64,000 nucleotides of DNA from Carnobacterium_B sp045617425. Lineage in GTDB: Bacteria > Bacillota > Bacilli > Lactobacillales > Carnobacteriaceae. The position numbers and the translations under genes were made by a program. This document shows positions 1 to 8,889 of this stretch, one piece after another. The DNA is taken from contig NZ_JAZLIO010000015.1 in NCBI RefSeq assembly GCF_045617425.1, positions 124,001 through 188,000 on the forward strand. Reading direction: 5' to 3'. The notes under the pieces are model-generated. The model was not told where the DNA came from, ran no database searches, and saw nothing but the letters and a program-made list of their open reading frames with translations. Within the stretch, counting starts at the first letter, position 1; the number at the start of each line of letters is the position of its first letter.

Positions 1-926
1 TAGGTCTTATTGGCGATACTAGTGGAATCGATGCTCACCAATTACATGCAATTCCGGAAGTAGAACAAGTTATTCGAGTAGAAGATCCTTACAAAAGAGC
101 GAATAGAAAATTTCATCCTGAGAATTCTATCATCAAAATTGGTGACGAAACAATCGGTGGGACTAAATTAGGAATCATCGCAGGACCTTGTTCTGTAGAA
201 AGTGAAGAACAAATTGTAACTATTGCAAAACAACTTAAACAAGCTGGCGCAAACTTCTTACGCGGAGGTGCCTTCAAACCAAGAACTTCTCCATACAGTT
301 TCCAAGGTCTTGAATTAGAAGGATTGAAAATGCTCCAAGTTGCTAAAGCTGAAACAGGTATGCCGATTGTGACTGAATTGATGTCGACAAAATGGGTCGA
401 TCAATTTGTTGACTCAGTAGACATCATTCAAATTGGTGCACGCAACATGCAAAACTTTGATTTACTCAAAGAAGTTGGACGAACGAATACACCCGTTCTT
501 TTAAAACGTGGTTTATCTGCAACCTACAAAGAATGGTTGATGTCAGCTGAGTACATCATGGCTGGAGGAAATGAAAATGTTATTTTATGCGAACGTGGCA
601 TTCGGACATTTGAAACAGAAACCCGCAATACACTAGATATCCAAGCTGTTCCTGTCATCAAAGAGCTTTCTCACTTGCCTATTATTATCGATCCGAGCCA
701 TGCTGGTGGAATGTCTTACTTGGTTGAAGCAGGTGCTAAATCAGGCATCGTTGCCGGAGCAGATGGCTTAATGATTGAGGTTCACAATGATCCAGCTAAC
801 GCTTGGAGCGATGGTGAACAATGTTTGACACCAGATGAATTCGCTAGATTGATGGAAAAAGCTCGTAAGCTAGCGGATTTCGAAGGTCGTTCAATCAATG
901 AAGCAGCTACTATTTTAACCAAATAA
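1..926 (+). CDS. aroF: 3-deoxy-7-phosphoheptulonate synthase (DAHP synthase), 5' end outside window
   Basis: Condenses PEP and erythrose-4-phosphate, the first step of the shikimate pathway. The frame is open from base 3, so the gene starts before the window; about 307 codons are visible. The leading stretch (GDTSGIDAHQLHAIPEVEQV) looks like the end of the N-terminal ferredoxin-like regulatory domain of type I-beta DAHP synthases. The catalytic barrel follows, with GPCSVES, LRGGAFKPRTSPYSFQG, KRG and DPSHAGG. Bacillus AroA-type enzymes of this class can carry a chorismate mutase domain; here the mutase is a separate gene at the end of the operon. aroB follows after 20 bases. Confidence 0.95.
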   Translation, partial: GLIGDTSGIDAHQLHAIPEVEQVIRVEDPYKRANRKFHPENSIIKIGDETIGGTKLGIIAGPCSVESEEQIVTIAKQLKQAGANFLRGGAFKPRTSPYSFQGLELEGLKMLQVAKAETGMPIVTELMSTKWVDQFVDSVDIIQIGARNMQNFDLLKEVGRTNTPVLLKRGLSATYKEWLMSAEYIMAGGNENVILCERGIRTFETETRNTLDIQAVPVIKELSHLPIIIDPSHAGGMSYLVEAGAKSGIVAGADGLMIEVHNDPANAWSDGEQCLTPDEFARLMEKARKLADFEGRSINEAATILTK

Positions 927-946
927 ATTGAGGGAGGATAAAATCG

Positions 947-2032
947 ATGTCTGTATTAACCGTTAAACTTCCCACAAATGGAGTGAACTACGAATTAAAG
1001 ATTGAAAAAGGAATACTCAACCGCGTCAGTAATGAAGTCTCAAAAGTCTTTACTGGAGCTAAAATTGCCATTGTCACCGATGAAACCGTCTATGACCTTT
1101 ACGCTAAGTCTATTATAAAAGATTTGGAAGCAGCGGATTATGAAGTGCAGTGCATTGTTTTGCCTCCTGGAGAACAGACTAAAACATTTGACACGCTGCC
1201 TAATCTCTACAGTGTATTCGCTGAGTTCGGCTTAACACGTAGCGACTTGATCATTGCTCTAGGTGGTGGTGTGATAGGTGACATCTCTGGTTTTGCCGCT
1301 TCGTCTTACTTGAGGGGTATCTCTTATATCCAAATTCCCACAACACTGCTAGCCCAAGTGGATAGTAGCGTTGGAGGAAAAGTTGGCGTCGATTTACCTG
1401 AGGGCAAAAACTTAGTAGGTGCTTTTTATCACCCCCTACTCGTCTTGATCGATCCATTGGTTCTAGAGACGTTGACGGATTCTGCCTTTGCTGATGGAAT
1501 GGCGGAAGTAATCAAATATAGCTGTATAAAAGATCTTAATTTATTTCATCGTCTGATGGCACTATCTTCTCGAAAAGAAGTCATGCAGCACATCGATTGG
1601 ATCATCGAAACCTGTTGCACGATCAAACAAGTGATTGTGCAGGCAGATGAAAAAGATTTGGGTGAACGAATGGTATTGAACTTCGGGCATACGTTGGGCC
1701 ACGCTATAGAAGCGTACTACCAGTATAAAACCTATACCCATGGTCAAGGTGTGGCCATTGGCATGGTCGCTATCTCAAGAATTGCAGAATCCAAACAGCT
1801 GACAACAGTTGGAACCACTGAACGATTGATTACTCTTTTAAAACAGCATCATTTGCCTATTAAACTAGAGGATTTTGAAGATTACCCTAAACTATTGCCT
1901 TATATCAAAAAAGATAAAAAAAATATTGCAGGCAGTTTATCCGTGATTGTTTTAACTGACATCGGACGCGCTACTGTGCATCAAACGTCTCTATCCTTTT
2001 TCGATTCTTTAGACACTGGAGGAATAGCATGA
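947..2032 (+). CDS. aroB: 3-dehydroquinate synthase
   Basis: Converts DAHP to 3-dehydroquinate using NAD and a divalent metal in the cytosol. The protein is 361 residues, normal for the family. It shows the nucleotide- and substrate-binding stretch GGGVIGDISGFAAS, then QIPTTLLAQVDSSVGGKVGVD, and the metal-ligand region NFGHTLGHAIE. AGGGAGG lies 9 bases before the ATG. The stop overlaps the aroA start in ATGA, implying translational coupling. Confidence 0.97.
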   Translation: MSVLTVKLPTNGVNYELKIEKGILNRVSNEVSKVFTGAKIAIVTDETVYDLYAKSIIKDLEAADYEVQCIVLPPGEQTKTFDTLPNLYSVFAEFGLTRSDLIIALGGGVIGDISGFAASSYLRGISYIQIPTTLLAQVDSSVGGKVGVDLPEGKNLVGAFYHPLLVLIDPLVLETLTDSAFADGMAEVIKYSCIKDLNLFHRLMALSSRKEVMQHIDWIIETCCTIKQVIVQADEKDLGERMVLNFGHTLGHAIEAYYQYKTYTHGQGVAIGMVAISRIAESKQLTTVGTTERLITLLKQHHLPIKLEDFEDYPKLLPYIKKDKKNIAGSLSVIVLTDIGRATVHQTSLSFFDSLDTGGIA

Positions 2033-3282
2033 CTAATCTAACCCTTACTCCTAATGCGTTAAATGGAACTGTTATTGTCCCGCCATCTAAAAGTATGGCG
2101 CATCGTGCAGTGATTTGCGCCAGTTTAGCAGCAGGTCGTAGTACGATCAAGAATATTCAACTATCTGATGATATCCTTGCAACTATCGAAGGTATGCGTT
2201 CGTTTGGAGCGATTATTTCTTACGATGATCAGACATTGACAATCGATGGCATCCGTAATGGAGCTGCTAAGGAAAGCCGCACAATCAATTGCAATGAGTC
2301 CGGCTCTACCTTGCGTTTTCTGATTCCTTTAGCGACACTGTTTACAGGAGAAACGCACTTTATCGGTCAAGGACATTTAGGCAAACGCCCGCTTGAACCT
2401 TATCAAGAATTATTCGACGCTCAGTCACTCCACTATAATCAAGCCACAACTGAAAACCTACAGTTGAGTGTCGCAGGTCCTTTGACACCAGGCATCTATG
2501 AAATGCGTGGCGATATCAGTTCCCAGTTTATCACTGGTATGTTACTAACTTTGCCTTTACTTGCCGGAGACTCTGTCTTAAAAATTACGACTCATTTAGA
2601 ATCGAAAGGCTACATTGATTTGACCCTGTCTGTCTTACAAGCCTTTGGCATTGTAATTGAACAAGATGAGACTGGGCAAGAATACCGCATTAAAGGCCAG
2701 CAATCTTATATCGCCCGTGATTACACAGTTGAAGGGGACTACTCACAAGCAGCCTTCTGGTTGAGTGCAAATGCATTAAGTAATGAGCTCTTGGTAAACG
2801 GACTAGATTCAGCTTCTCTACAAGGTGATCAAGCTATCGTCTCGATCTTAAATACATTGAACGGCGATTCTGCTAATAGTGAACGCATAATAGATGGAGC
2901 TCAAGTTCCCGATATTATTCCAGTAGTAGCTTTAGTCGCTGCATTAAGTAAAGGAAAAACAAAAATTATCAATCTGGAACGTCTACGGATCAAAGAAAGC
3001 GATCGCTTAGTGGCCACACAAAAAGAGTTGACTGCTTTAGGCGCACAGATTGAGATTGTAGGAGATTCACTTTTGATAGAAGGAGTCTTTAGACTATCAG
3101 GAGGTCAACATGTTTGGAGCCATAAGGATCACCGCATGGCTATGATGTTGGCCATTGCTTCAACGGTGTGCAAAGAACCAATACACATCAAAGACACAGA
3201 TTGTGTCAAAAAGTCTTATCCCAACTTTTGGGAAACATTCCAACAACTAGGAGGAAAAATACATGAGTGGAATATGGGGTAA
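2029..3282 (+). CDS. aroA: 3-phosphoshikimate 1-carboxyvinyltransferase (EPSP synthase)
   Basis: Transfers the enolpyruvyl group of PEP to shikimate-3-phosphate. At 417 residues it is slightly short of the usual 425-430. Visible signatures are PPSKSMAHRA at the N-terminus, NCNESGSTLRFL, RGDISSQFITG, RLRIKESDRL, and HKDHRMAMMLAIA near the C-terminus. It overlaps aroB by 4 bases and aroC by 20, so expression is probably coupled. Shikimate kinase and dehydrogenase are not in this window. Confidence 0.96.
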   Translation: MTNLTLTPNALNGTVIVPPSKSMAHRAVICASLAAGRSTIKNIQLSDDILATIEGMRSFGAIISYDDQTLTIDGIRNGAAKESRTINCNESGSTLRFLIPLATLFTGETHFIGQGHLGKRPLEPYQELFDAQSLHYNQATTENLQLSVAGPLTPGIYEMRGDISSQFITGMLLTLPLLAGDSVLKITTHLESKGYIDLTLSVLQAFGIVIEQDETGQEYRIKGQQSYIARDYTVEGDYSQAAFWLSANALSNELLVNGLDSASLQGDQAIVSILNTLNGDSANSERIIDGAQVPDIIPVVALVAALSKGKTKIINLERLRIKESDRLVATQKELTALGAQIEIVGDSLLIEGVFRLSGGQHVWSHKDHRMAMMLAIASTVCKEPIHIKDTDCVKKSYPNFWETFQQLGGKIHEWNMG

Positions 3283-4360
3283 AAATTTACAACTCTCTTT
3301 ATTTGGAGAGTCACATGGCGTGGCGATTGGAGTTACAATCAATGGTCTGCCTCCAGGTTTAGAAATAGATATGGACCAGATTTTAGTTGAAATGGCCCGC
3401 AGAGCGCCTGGAAAAAATGAATTGACGACACCAAGAAAAGAAAAAGATCACCCAGAAATTTTAAGTGGATTTTTAGATGGGAAAACAACTGGTGCACCAC
3501 TGACTGCAATCATTTGGAACACAAATACGCGCTCAAAAGACTACAGTGTTTTGAAAGATGTTATGCGCCCAGGACAAGCTGATTACCCTGGACGCGTGCG
3601 TTACAACGGTCACAATGACCATCGAGGCAGCGGCCACTTTTCTGGAAGAATTACTGCTCCTCTCGTTTTTGCAGGTGCTATTTGTCAGCAATGGCTGAAA
3701 CAAAAAGGCGTAACAGTAGGCTCTCATATTCAATCGATTGGAACAATCGAAGATGAAACTTTCGAGGATCAAGAAACGGTCACGTTAGAGCAAATCGAAC
3801 AGTTCAAAGAAGAACAACTTCCTTTGTTTAATACTGAAAAAAAGACAGAAATGACCGACTTGATTTTGGCAGCAAAAGAAGATGGGGATTCTGTAGGCGG
3901 CATTGTTGAAACATTTGTCTTAGGATTAGATGCCGGGTATGGGAATCCATTTTTTGACTCAGTTGAATCTCAACTGGCTCACCTCGTATTTGCCGTTCCA
4001 GCCATTAAGGGTATTGAATTTGGGACAGGATTCGACATTACAAAAATGCGCGGTTCAGAAGCAAACGACGAATATTACTATGATGAACAAGGGCGCATTA
4101 AAACGCGTTCCAACAATAACGGTGGAATCATTGGTGGGATTACTTATGGCATGCCAATCGTTTTTAGAGCTGCTGTTAAACCCCCTGCTTCCATCAAAAA
4201 GAAACAACAGACGATCAATATCCAAGAAGGAACAGAGACTGAATTAGAAGTCGAAGGCCGTCATGATCCTTGTATTGTCCCACGAGTTCTGCCGGTCTTA
4301 GAGGCGGTTACCGCTATCGGATTAATGGATTTGATGCTTGGGGGACAATCGAATGAATGA
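3263..4360 (+). CDS. aroC: chorismate synthase
   Basis: Forms chorismate from EPSP with reduced FMN. The protein is 365 residues. It carries the N-terminal LFGESHGVAIGVTINGLPPG signature, GHNDHRGSGHFSGR in the active-site region, and FGTGFDITKMRGSEANDE. The ATG lies inside the end of aroA, with GGAGG upstream. The stop overlaps the start of the chorismate mutase gene (ATGAATGA), continuing the coupled operon. Confidence 0.96.
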   Translation: MSGIWGKNLQLSLFGESHGVAIGVTINGLPPGLEIDMDQILVEMARRAPGKNELTTPRKEKDHPEILSGFLDGKTTGAPLTAIIWNTNTRSKDYSVLKDVMRPGQADYPGRVRYNGHNDHRGSGHFSGRITAPLVFAGAICQQWLKQKGVTVGSHIQSIGTIEDETFEDQETVTLEQIEQFKEEQLPLFNTEKKTEMTDLILAAKEDGDSVGGIVETFVLGLDAGYGNPFFDSVESQLAHLVFAVPAIKGIEFGTGFDITKMRGSEANDEYYYDEQGRIKTRSNNNGGIIGGITYGMPIVFRAAVKPPASIKKKQQTINIQEGTETELEVEGRHDPCIVPRVLPVLEAVTAIGLMDLMLGGQSNE

Positions 4361-4631
4361 ATTGGAACAGTACCGCAAAGAGATTGATGAAATCGATCAA
4401 GAGTTGACACGTCTATTTGAATTACGTTTGAATACGGTTCTAAAAGTTGGCGAGTATAAAAAACAACATGCGTTGCCGGTATTGGATGCCACTCGCGAAA
4501 AAGCTGTTATTGAGCGAAACATCAACCGCTTAAAAGATACACAGTTCGAGCCACAAGTTACCCAATTCTTCCAATCGATGATGTACATTACGAAAGAAAC
4601 TCAAACAACTCTCTTAAAATCAGAATCGTAA
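4353..4631 (+). CDS. chorismate mutase, AroQ class
   Basis: Rearranges chorismate to prephenate, the entry to Phe and Tyr. It is a free-standing all-helical AroQ domain of 92 residues. Residues matching the E. coli mutase active site are visible: Arg8, Arg25, Lys35/36, Asp45, Arg48 and Glu49 (LDATREKAVIERN), and a Gln near residue 82. An in-frame TTG exists 15 bases upstream, but GGGGG at 4340-4344 is correctly spaced only for ATG 4353. It is the last gene of the aro operon and is followed by a strong terminator. Confidence 0.9.
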   Translation: MNELEQYRKEIDEIDQELTRLFELRLNTVLKVGEYKKQHALPVLDATREKAVIERNINRLKDTQFEPQVTQFFQSMMYITKETQTTLLKSES

Positions 4632-4650
4632 TTTATCGATTTATTGCACA

Positions 4651-4700
4651 AAAACAGGTTATTCATGAACAGTTGTGTTCATTGAATAACCTGTTTTTTT
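4651..4700 (+). terminator. rho-independent terminator of the aro operon
   Basis: A stem of about 19 bp (AACAGGTTATTCATGAACA against TGTTCATTGAATAACCTGTT, one bulge) with a GTTG loop is followed by eight T residues. It lies directly after the chorismate mutase gene. Confidence 0.92.
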
Positions 4701-4737
4701 ATAGCTGATGTTGGGCTTTTTTCCTCCCAAAGATAAC

Positions 4738-5386
4738 TTAATCCATTAAATTTATTTCTTCTAAATTCTCATATAGCTGTGGATACTCATGACACTTCGG
4801 ATTTCTAGGTGAACATATTTCTCTTCCAAACGAAATCATTGCTTGATGCGCTCTTCCCCAATATTTGGCTGGGATAATTTCTGTTATACGTTCTTCAATT
4901 TGTTTGGGTGTGGCGTTTTCTTCTACTATTTTGTGATGTTTGCAAACACGTGCAACATGCGTGTCCACTGCAAAGGCATCTTGGTTAAAAGCAACATTCA
5001 ATAAAATATTGGCTGATTTAGGTCCGATTCCTGTTAATGATTGCAATTCTTCACGTGTATTTGGAACTTTCCCTTCAAATGTTTCAAGCAATTGATGACT
5101 GCTTTTATAAATATACTTTGCTTTATTTCGGTAAAGTTCAATTGTTTTTATGTACGATTCAATTTCTTCCGTGGAAGACTTAATAACCGCTTGAGGATTT
5201 GGATAACGTTCGAATAACCGTTCTTTTACTTTCGCAACAGATTCATCAGTCGCTTGAGCACTCAATATAACGACCATCAACAATTGAAAAGGATTTTGAT
5301 AATGCATCCGTTGGGACAGCATCGGGGTAGAGTTTCATAATTTCATAGACCACGTGTTGAGCAGCTTCTTTTGTTAGCATAGACAT
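4738..5386 (-). pseudogene. nth: endonuclease III (nth), frameshifted near the N-terminus
   Basis: This is a DNA glycosylase/AP lyase for oxidised pyrimidines. The original start is probably ATG 5386 (MSMLTKEAAQHVVYEIMKLYPDA) after AAGGAA. An extra base at 5308-5309 (ACGGATG where the second copy at 35.4 kb has ACGATG) breaks the frame. The rest is intact: the HhH motif LTGIGPKSAN with the catalytic Lys and VDTHVARV with the catalytic Asp. A rescue ATG at 5322 gives a 194-residue protein lacking the first helix. Of the four iron-sulfur Cys ligands only two remain (C-x6-C, then Tyr and Asn). From memory, some Lactobacillales Nth proteins also lack them. It may be a pseudogene, or a one-base sequencing error. 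Confidence 0.8.
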
Positions 5387-5482
5387 TTTTTCCTTCTTTC
5401 AATTCTCTCGAAATATATCCTGTCTTCAGTTAGAAAATTTTTGATTTGACTGGCACAACTTTAGTATATCTCATAACGAGCA

Positions 5483-5517
5483 AAAAAATCCCAGAAGTAA
5501 TTTCTTCTTTCTGGGAT
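5483..5517 (-). terminator. terminator behind the hemerythrin-like remnant
   Basis: An inverted repeat ATCCCAGAA/TTCTGGGAT is followed on the minus strand by a run of seven T. It lies just downstream of the broken gene at 5541-5839. Confidence 0.75.
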
Positions 5518-5540
5518 CCACTATTTTTTCAATCCGCAAA

Positions 5541-5839
5541 TTATGCGTGATAAGCTTGATCTGCTTCAGATAGCATGTTGTATACCCCCGCATAAGTTCC
5601 ACACACATCTCCAGGAATAGTATAGTTGGATGTAACTTTACGCAATTGGGTAAATTCTTCCTCTAAATGTGGCTTACCGGTGGTACCTGCTTCTATTGTC
5701 TTTTCCTTCATTGTGTATTAACTATATTTCGTACTTCAAACGCTTCAGGATGATTCTTACCGTGTGCACGCGTAATTGCTAGTGTAAACATATCCAGTTT
5801 TTCAAAATTGCACTCCGGCACTTCATTGACTCTTGCCAT
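5541..5839 (-). pseudogene. remnant of a hemerythrin-like (HHE/RIC-type) protein gene in two frames
   Basis: Two short minus-strand frames overlap in ATGA. The first, 5839-5708, is 43 residues with a good ribosome site and reads FTLAITRAHGKNHPEAFEVRNIVNT. The second, 5711-5541, is 56 residues and reads EEFTQLRKVTSNYTIPGDVC. Removing two bases at the ACACA junction fuses them into one sensible protein. I compare it with the hemerythrin-like di-iron proteins related to ScdA/RIC, known for repairing iron-sulfur centres. The C-terminus ends at YHA, where a His-rich metal-binding segment would be expected, so it is probably dead. The family assignment is from memory of the pattern and is moderate. 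Confidence 0.55.
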
Positions 5840-6039
5840 TAGTGAATTCCTTCTTTCTTGTGTAAGTTATTTTTCTTTATAACAGCAGTATAGTCCATAT
5901 GTCAAAACGGAAAATTGACCCACATCAAGTTTTGAAATCTTGACAAGCTCAAAAAAGCCAAAAAAACAAGTGATTGAGCGTTCACAATTAATCTCTTTGG
6001 CTTTTATGAAGTAACACCATCACACAGATTGCTAGGTCA
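5840..6039. other. gene-free stretch with a weak inverted repeat
   Basis: It holds the promoter and ribosome-site region of the hemerythrin remnant. It also has a widely spaced repeat AAAAGCCA (5953-5960) and TGGCTTTT (5998-6005), which could be a weak terminator for the PH-domain gene. Nothing else is recognised. Confidence 0.4.
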
Positions 6040-6405
6040 TTAAAGTAAAATCGACGCAATCAAATCATCAAATTTTCTAATATCGATATCTTTTCCTAAG
6101 CCAATTTTGATATTGCCTGCTCTCGTCCATAATTCAACTTCCGCATTGATATCAAAAGTTCCTGCATTTTCGGTGGACCACATGTTGATTGAACTATAAG
6201 GTAAAGAATAAATCTCGATTTTCTTCCCACGTAATCCTTGTGCATCACGAACAATCAGTCGTTTGTTCGTAAATATAGCCACATCTCTAATTGTTTTAAA
6301 CGCTTCTACTGCTTCTTCTCCTGGAACCAATCTATCATTGATATCGCTTGGAATCGCGCATTTTTCAGAAAACGTCCAATTTATGTATTTTTCTAGTTCA
6401 GCCAT
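6040..6405 (-). CDS. bacterial PH-domain protein
   Basis: A 121-residue soluble protein that looks like a single bacterial pleckstrin-homology-like domain (bPH_1/PF08000 type). Typical features are LVPGEEAVEAFKTIRDVAIFTNKRLIV, then GKKIEIYSLPYSSINMWSTENAG, and a final helix KFDDLIASILL. Function in the family is not well defined. The start follows AAGGAGA. It is monocistronic between the CstR operon terminator and the hemerythrin remnant. Confidence 0.85.
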   Translation of the reverse strand: MAELEKYINWTFSEKCAIPSDINDRLVPGEEAVEAFKTIRDVAIFTNKRLIVRDAQGLRGKKIEIYSLPYSSINMWSTENAGTFDINAEVELWTRAGNIKIGLGKDIDIRKFDDLIASILL

Positions 6406-6543
6406 TCTTCATTCTCCTTCTCAATCCTCATTATAAAGTTGAAAAAATTACTTTACTCATAAATTCCCAACAACACATTCATTGTACCTGTTATTTAATC
6501 TATAAATCTATCTCTTTTTATATTTGATTCAACTATGAAGGCG

Positions 6544-6582
6544 AAAAAAGCTAATTCTACACAAAGTAGAATTAGCTTTTTT
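6544..6582 (-). terminator. terminator of the rhodanese-CstR operon
   Basis: A near-perfect 16-17 bp stem (AAAAAAGCTAATTCTAC / GTAGAATTAGCTTTTTT) with an ACAAA loop. It has T tracts on both strands, and the position fits the end of the minus-strand operon. Confidence 0.88.
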
Positions 6583-6680
6583 GGGATATCTATTAAAAAT
6601 AGTTGGATGTAAATTTAACTATTTGACTGTTCGTTATCGTACTTAAAAGAATATCAGTCTTCTACAAGATTGAACTGTCT

Positions 6681-6941
6681 TTATCTACTTTTCATTAACA
6701 GACTAATGGCTTGTTGGATATTTTCTTCTCCAGTACCGCCCTCTTTAATGTTTTCTTGTACACATTCTACTAAGTTTTCAGCCACAATCAAGCTAATAGC
6801 CCGATCAAGACTGGCACGAACAGCTGATAATTGTGTCACGATGTCCGCACACTCTTTTCCATCTTCAACCATCTTTAATACGCCATGCAATTGTCCATCA
6901 GAACGTTTCAACCGGTTCACAATTTTCACATTATATTCCAT
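6681..6941 (-). CDS. cstR: CstR-like persulfide-sensing repressor (CsoR/FrmR family)
   Basis: An 86-residue all-helical repressor of the CsoR family. The two conserved cysteines are Cys31 (GKECADIV) and Cys60 (LVECVQ), the positions used by Staphylococcus aureus CstR for persulfide sensing. The His that copper-sensing CsoR has four residues before the second Cys is Asn56 here, which argues against a copper sensor. The start follows GGAGAGGTGAT and shares one base with the preceding rhodanese stop (TAATG). It probably autoregulates the operon through the sites near 9257-9297. Confidence 0.85.
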   Translation of the reverse strand: MEYNVKIVNRLKRSDGQLHGVLKMVEDGKECADIVTQLSAVRASLDRAISLIVAENLVECVQENIKEGGTGEENIQQAISLLMKSR

Positions 6942-7237
6942 TAGACTGTATCACCTCTCCAAGAAGAGATACCGCCCATAACGTTGGTTACTTTGTATCC
7001 TTCTTTTGCTAACTGTTGACAAGCCATTGCAGAACGAGCTCCTGAGTGGCACATTACATAGTATTCTTGTTCTTTGTTTAACTGTTCTTTTTCATTTGAC
7101 AAATCGCTTAAAGGTACATGAATAGCGCCTTCTATATGTTTAGAGCCCCATTCATCGCTTTCGCGAACATCGACTAATGAAACAGTTTCTTTTCTCCATT
7201 TTTGTTCAAATTCTGGCATTGATATTGAATTGTACAT
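6941..7237 (-). CDS. single-domain rhodanese sulfurtransferase
   Basis: A 98-residue rhodanese that moves sulfane sulfur through a catalytic cysteine. The active-site loop is CHSGARS, preceded by LVDVRESDEW and HIEGAIHVPL. It overlaps the CoA-disulfide reductase stop by one base (TAATG), with AGGTGG as ribosome site. It is one of three rhodanese domains in this operon and is probably involved in handling persulfides. Confidence 0.92.
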   Translation of the reverse strand: MYNSISMPEFEQKWRKETVSLVDVRESDEWGSKHIEGAIHVPLSDLSNEKEQLNKEQEYYVMCHSGARSAMACQQLAKEGYKVTNVMGGISSWRGDTV

Positions 7238-8889
7238 TATTTTTCCACCTTTTCTGGTCTAACTGTTGAATAAAGAGCAAATGCTCCATCCAAATTTTTA
7301 GCCTTATATTCATTTTGTTTTAAAATTCGTTCAGCAATGTAGCTGCGCAACCCGCTGTGACAACTTACAATGATGGGTTTGTCTTTAGGTATTTCTGATA
7401 ATCGTTCACGTAACTGATCTAAAGGAATATTTAGTGCTCCTTTTAATCGGCCATTTTTTTCAAGTTCTCCTTCATTACGCACATCTAACAATAGATAACC
7501 TTCTTCTTGCTTTGATTCTAATTCATGCCATTGAATCGATTCGCTTACTCCTTCAATCAGATTCAAAGCTGCATAACCAGCCATGTTCACCGGATCTTTT
7601 GCTGATCCAAATGGTGGAGCGTAGGTAAACTCTAGCTCTGGCAAATCATGTATCGTCATGCCTGCTTTAATTGCTGTTGCAATGATATCAATGCGTTTAT
7701 CTACTCCATCTTCACCTATCGCTTGTGCACCATAGATTTTTCCGTTTTCAGGATTAAATAATATTTTTAGCAAAATAGTACCTGCATTTGGATAATAACC
7801 GGCATGACTTTTCCCTTGGATATGAACGATTTCAAATTTTTCATTTGCCATTTTCAATTGTCTTTCGTTTAAACCAGTTGAAGCGGCCACTTGATTGAAT
7901 ACACGGACAATTGCCGTACCGATACTTCCTTTATTTTTTCGCGGCAATCCACTGATCACATCAGCAACTTGTCTGCCTTGACGATTAGCTGGAGAAGCTA
8001 AAGCAATCATCGTATCTTCTCCATTAATTTGTTGTTTTACTACAATCGCATCTCCGACAGCATAGATATCTTTTTGGCTTGTTTCATAGTATTCGTTCAC
8101 CACTATCCCACCACGTACGCCTGTTTCAATACCTGCAGTTAGAGCCAATGTCGTTTCAGGTTTAACCCCTACCGACATTAATGTTAGATCACTGTCTAAG
8201 CGTTCACCATTATCAAGTACAACTACTTTTCCTTCTGCTTCAAATGATTCAGCAGCCAGTCCTGTATACAATTTGACCCCATTAGCTTTTAATTCTTTAG
8301 TGATATAAGCGGCCATTTCTTCATCTAAAGGCGGCAAAACGTGTGGTGCTTTCTCAATAATTGTAACGTCTAATCCACGATGAACTAAACTTTCAGCCAT
8401 TTCTAAACCAATAAATCCAGCTCCAATAACGACAGCTTTTTTAGGCTGATGTAATTCCATGAAATCCGTGATTGCATCAACATCAGGAACCGAACGCAAT
8501 TTGAAAATATTCTTTGCTTCTTCGATCCCTTTAGCTGGTGGGATAAACGGCTTAGCACCTGGAGAAAGAATTAATTTATCGTAAGATAAGGTATAGTCTC
8601 CTTCTGATGTTCGAACAGTTACTTCCTTTAACGAAGCATCTATTGCTACTGCTTCACTATGTGGACGAACATCTAGTTCAAAACGCGCTTGTAAAGCTTC
8701 TGGTGTTTGAACCAACAAGTCACTGCGTTCTTCAATTTCACCAGCGACATAATACGGTAGACCACAGTTAGCAAACGATACATACGGACCTTTTTCTAAT
8801 ACAATGATTTCAGCCGTTTCATTCAAACGTCTTAAGCGCGTAGCTGCAGACATTCCACCAGCGACTCCTCCTATAATAACAACTTTCAT
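7237..8889 (-). CDS. cdr: CoA-disulfide reductase / NAD(P)H-dependent persulfide reductase with C-terminal rhodanese
   Basis: A flavoenzyme-rhodanese fusion of 550 residues. It contains an N-terminal FAD motif (VVIIGGVAGGMSAATRLRRL), the redox Cys in SFANCGLPYY (about residue 42), a central NAD motif (VIGAGFIGLEMAESL), and the second FAD motif YAVGDA. The C-terminal rhodanese, from about residue 455, has active site CHSGLRS. Known CoADR-Rhod enzymes reduce CoA disulfide or CoA persulfide with NAD(P)H, using CoA as cofactor. ATG 8889 is chosen over the GTG one codon earlier because GGGAGGG is better placed. It sits in the sulfide operon between two single rhodaneses. Confidence 0.92.
   Translation of the reverse strand: MKVVIIGGVAGGMSAATRLRRLNETAEIIVLEKGPYVSFANCGLPYYVAGEIEERSDLLVQTPEALQARFELDVRPHSEAVAIDASLKEVTVRTSEGDYTLSYDKLILSPGAKPFIPPAKGIEEAKNIFKLRSVPDVDAITDFMELHQPKKAVVIGAGFIGLEMAESLVHRGLDVTIIEKAPHVLPPLDEEMAAYITKELKANGVKLYTGLAAESFEAEGKVVVLDNGERLDSDLTLMSVGVKPETTLALTAGIETGVRGGIVVNEYYETSQKDIYAVGDAIVVKQQINGEDTMIALASPANRQGRQVADVISGLPRKNKGSIGTAIVRVFNQVAASTGLNERQLKMANEKFEIVHIQGKSHAGYYPNAGTILLKILFNPENGKIYGAQAIGEDGVDKRIDIIATAIKAGMTIHDLPELEFTYAPPFGSAKDPVNMAGYAALNLIEGVSESIQWHELESKQEEGYLLLDVRNEGELEKNGRLKGALNIPLDQLRERLSEIPKDKPIIVSCHSGLRSYIAERILKQNEYKAKNLDGAFALYSTVRPEKVEK

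Noticed and set aside
5953..6005. Firm terminator call for the PH-domain gene
   Set aside because: The stem is 8 bp with a loop of about 37 bases, so it is only mentioned as weak.
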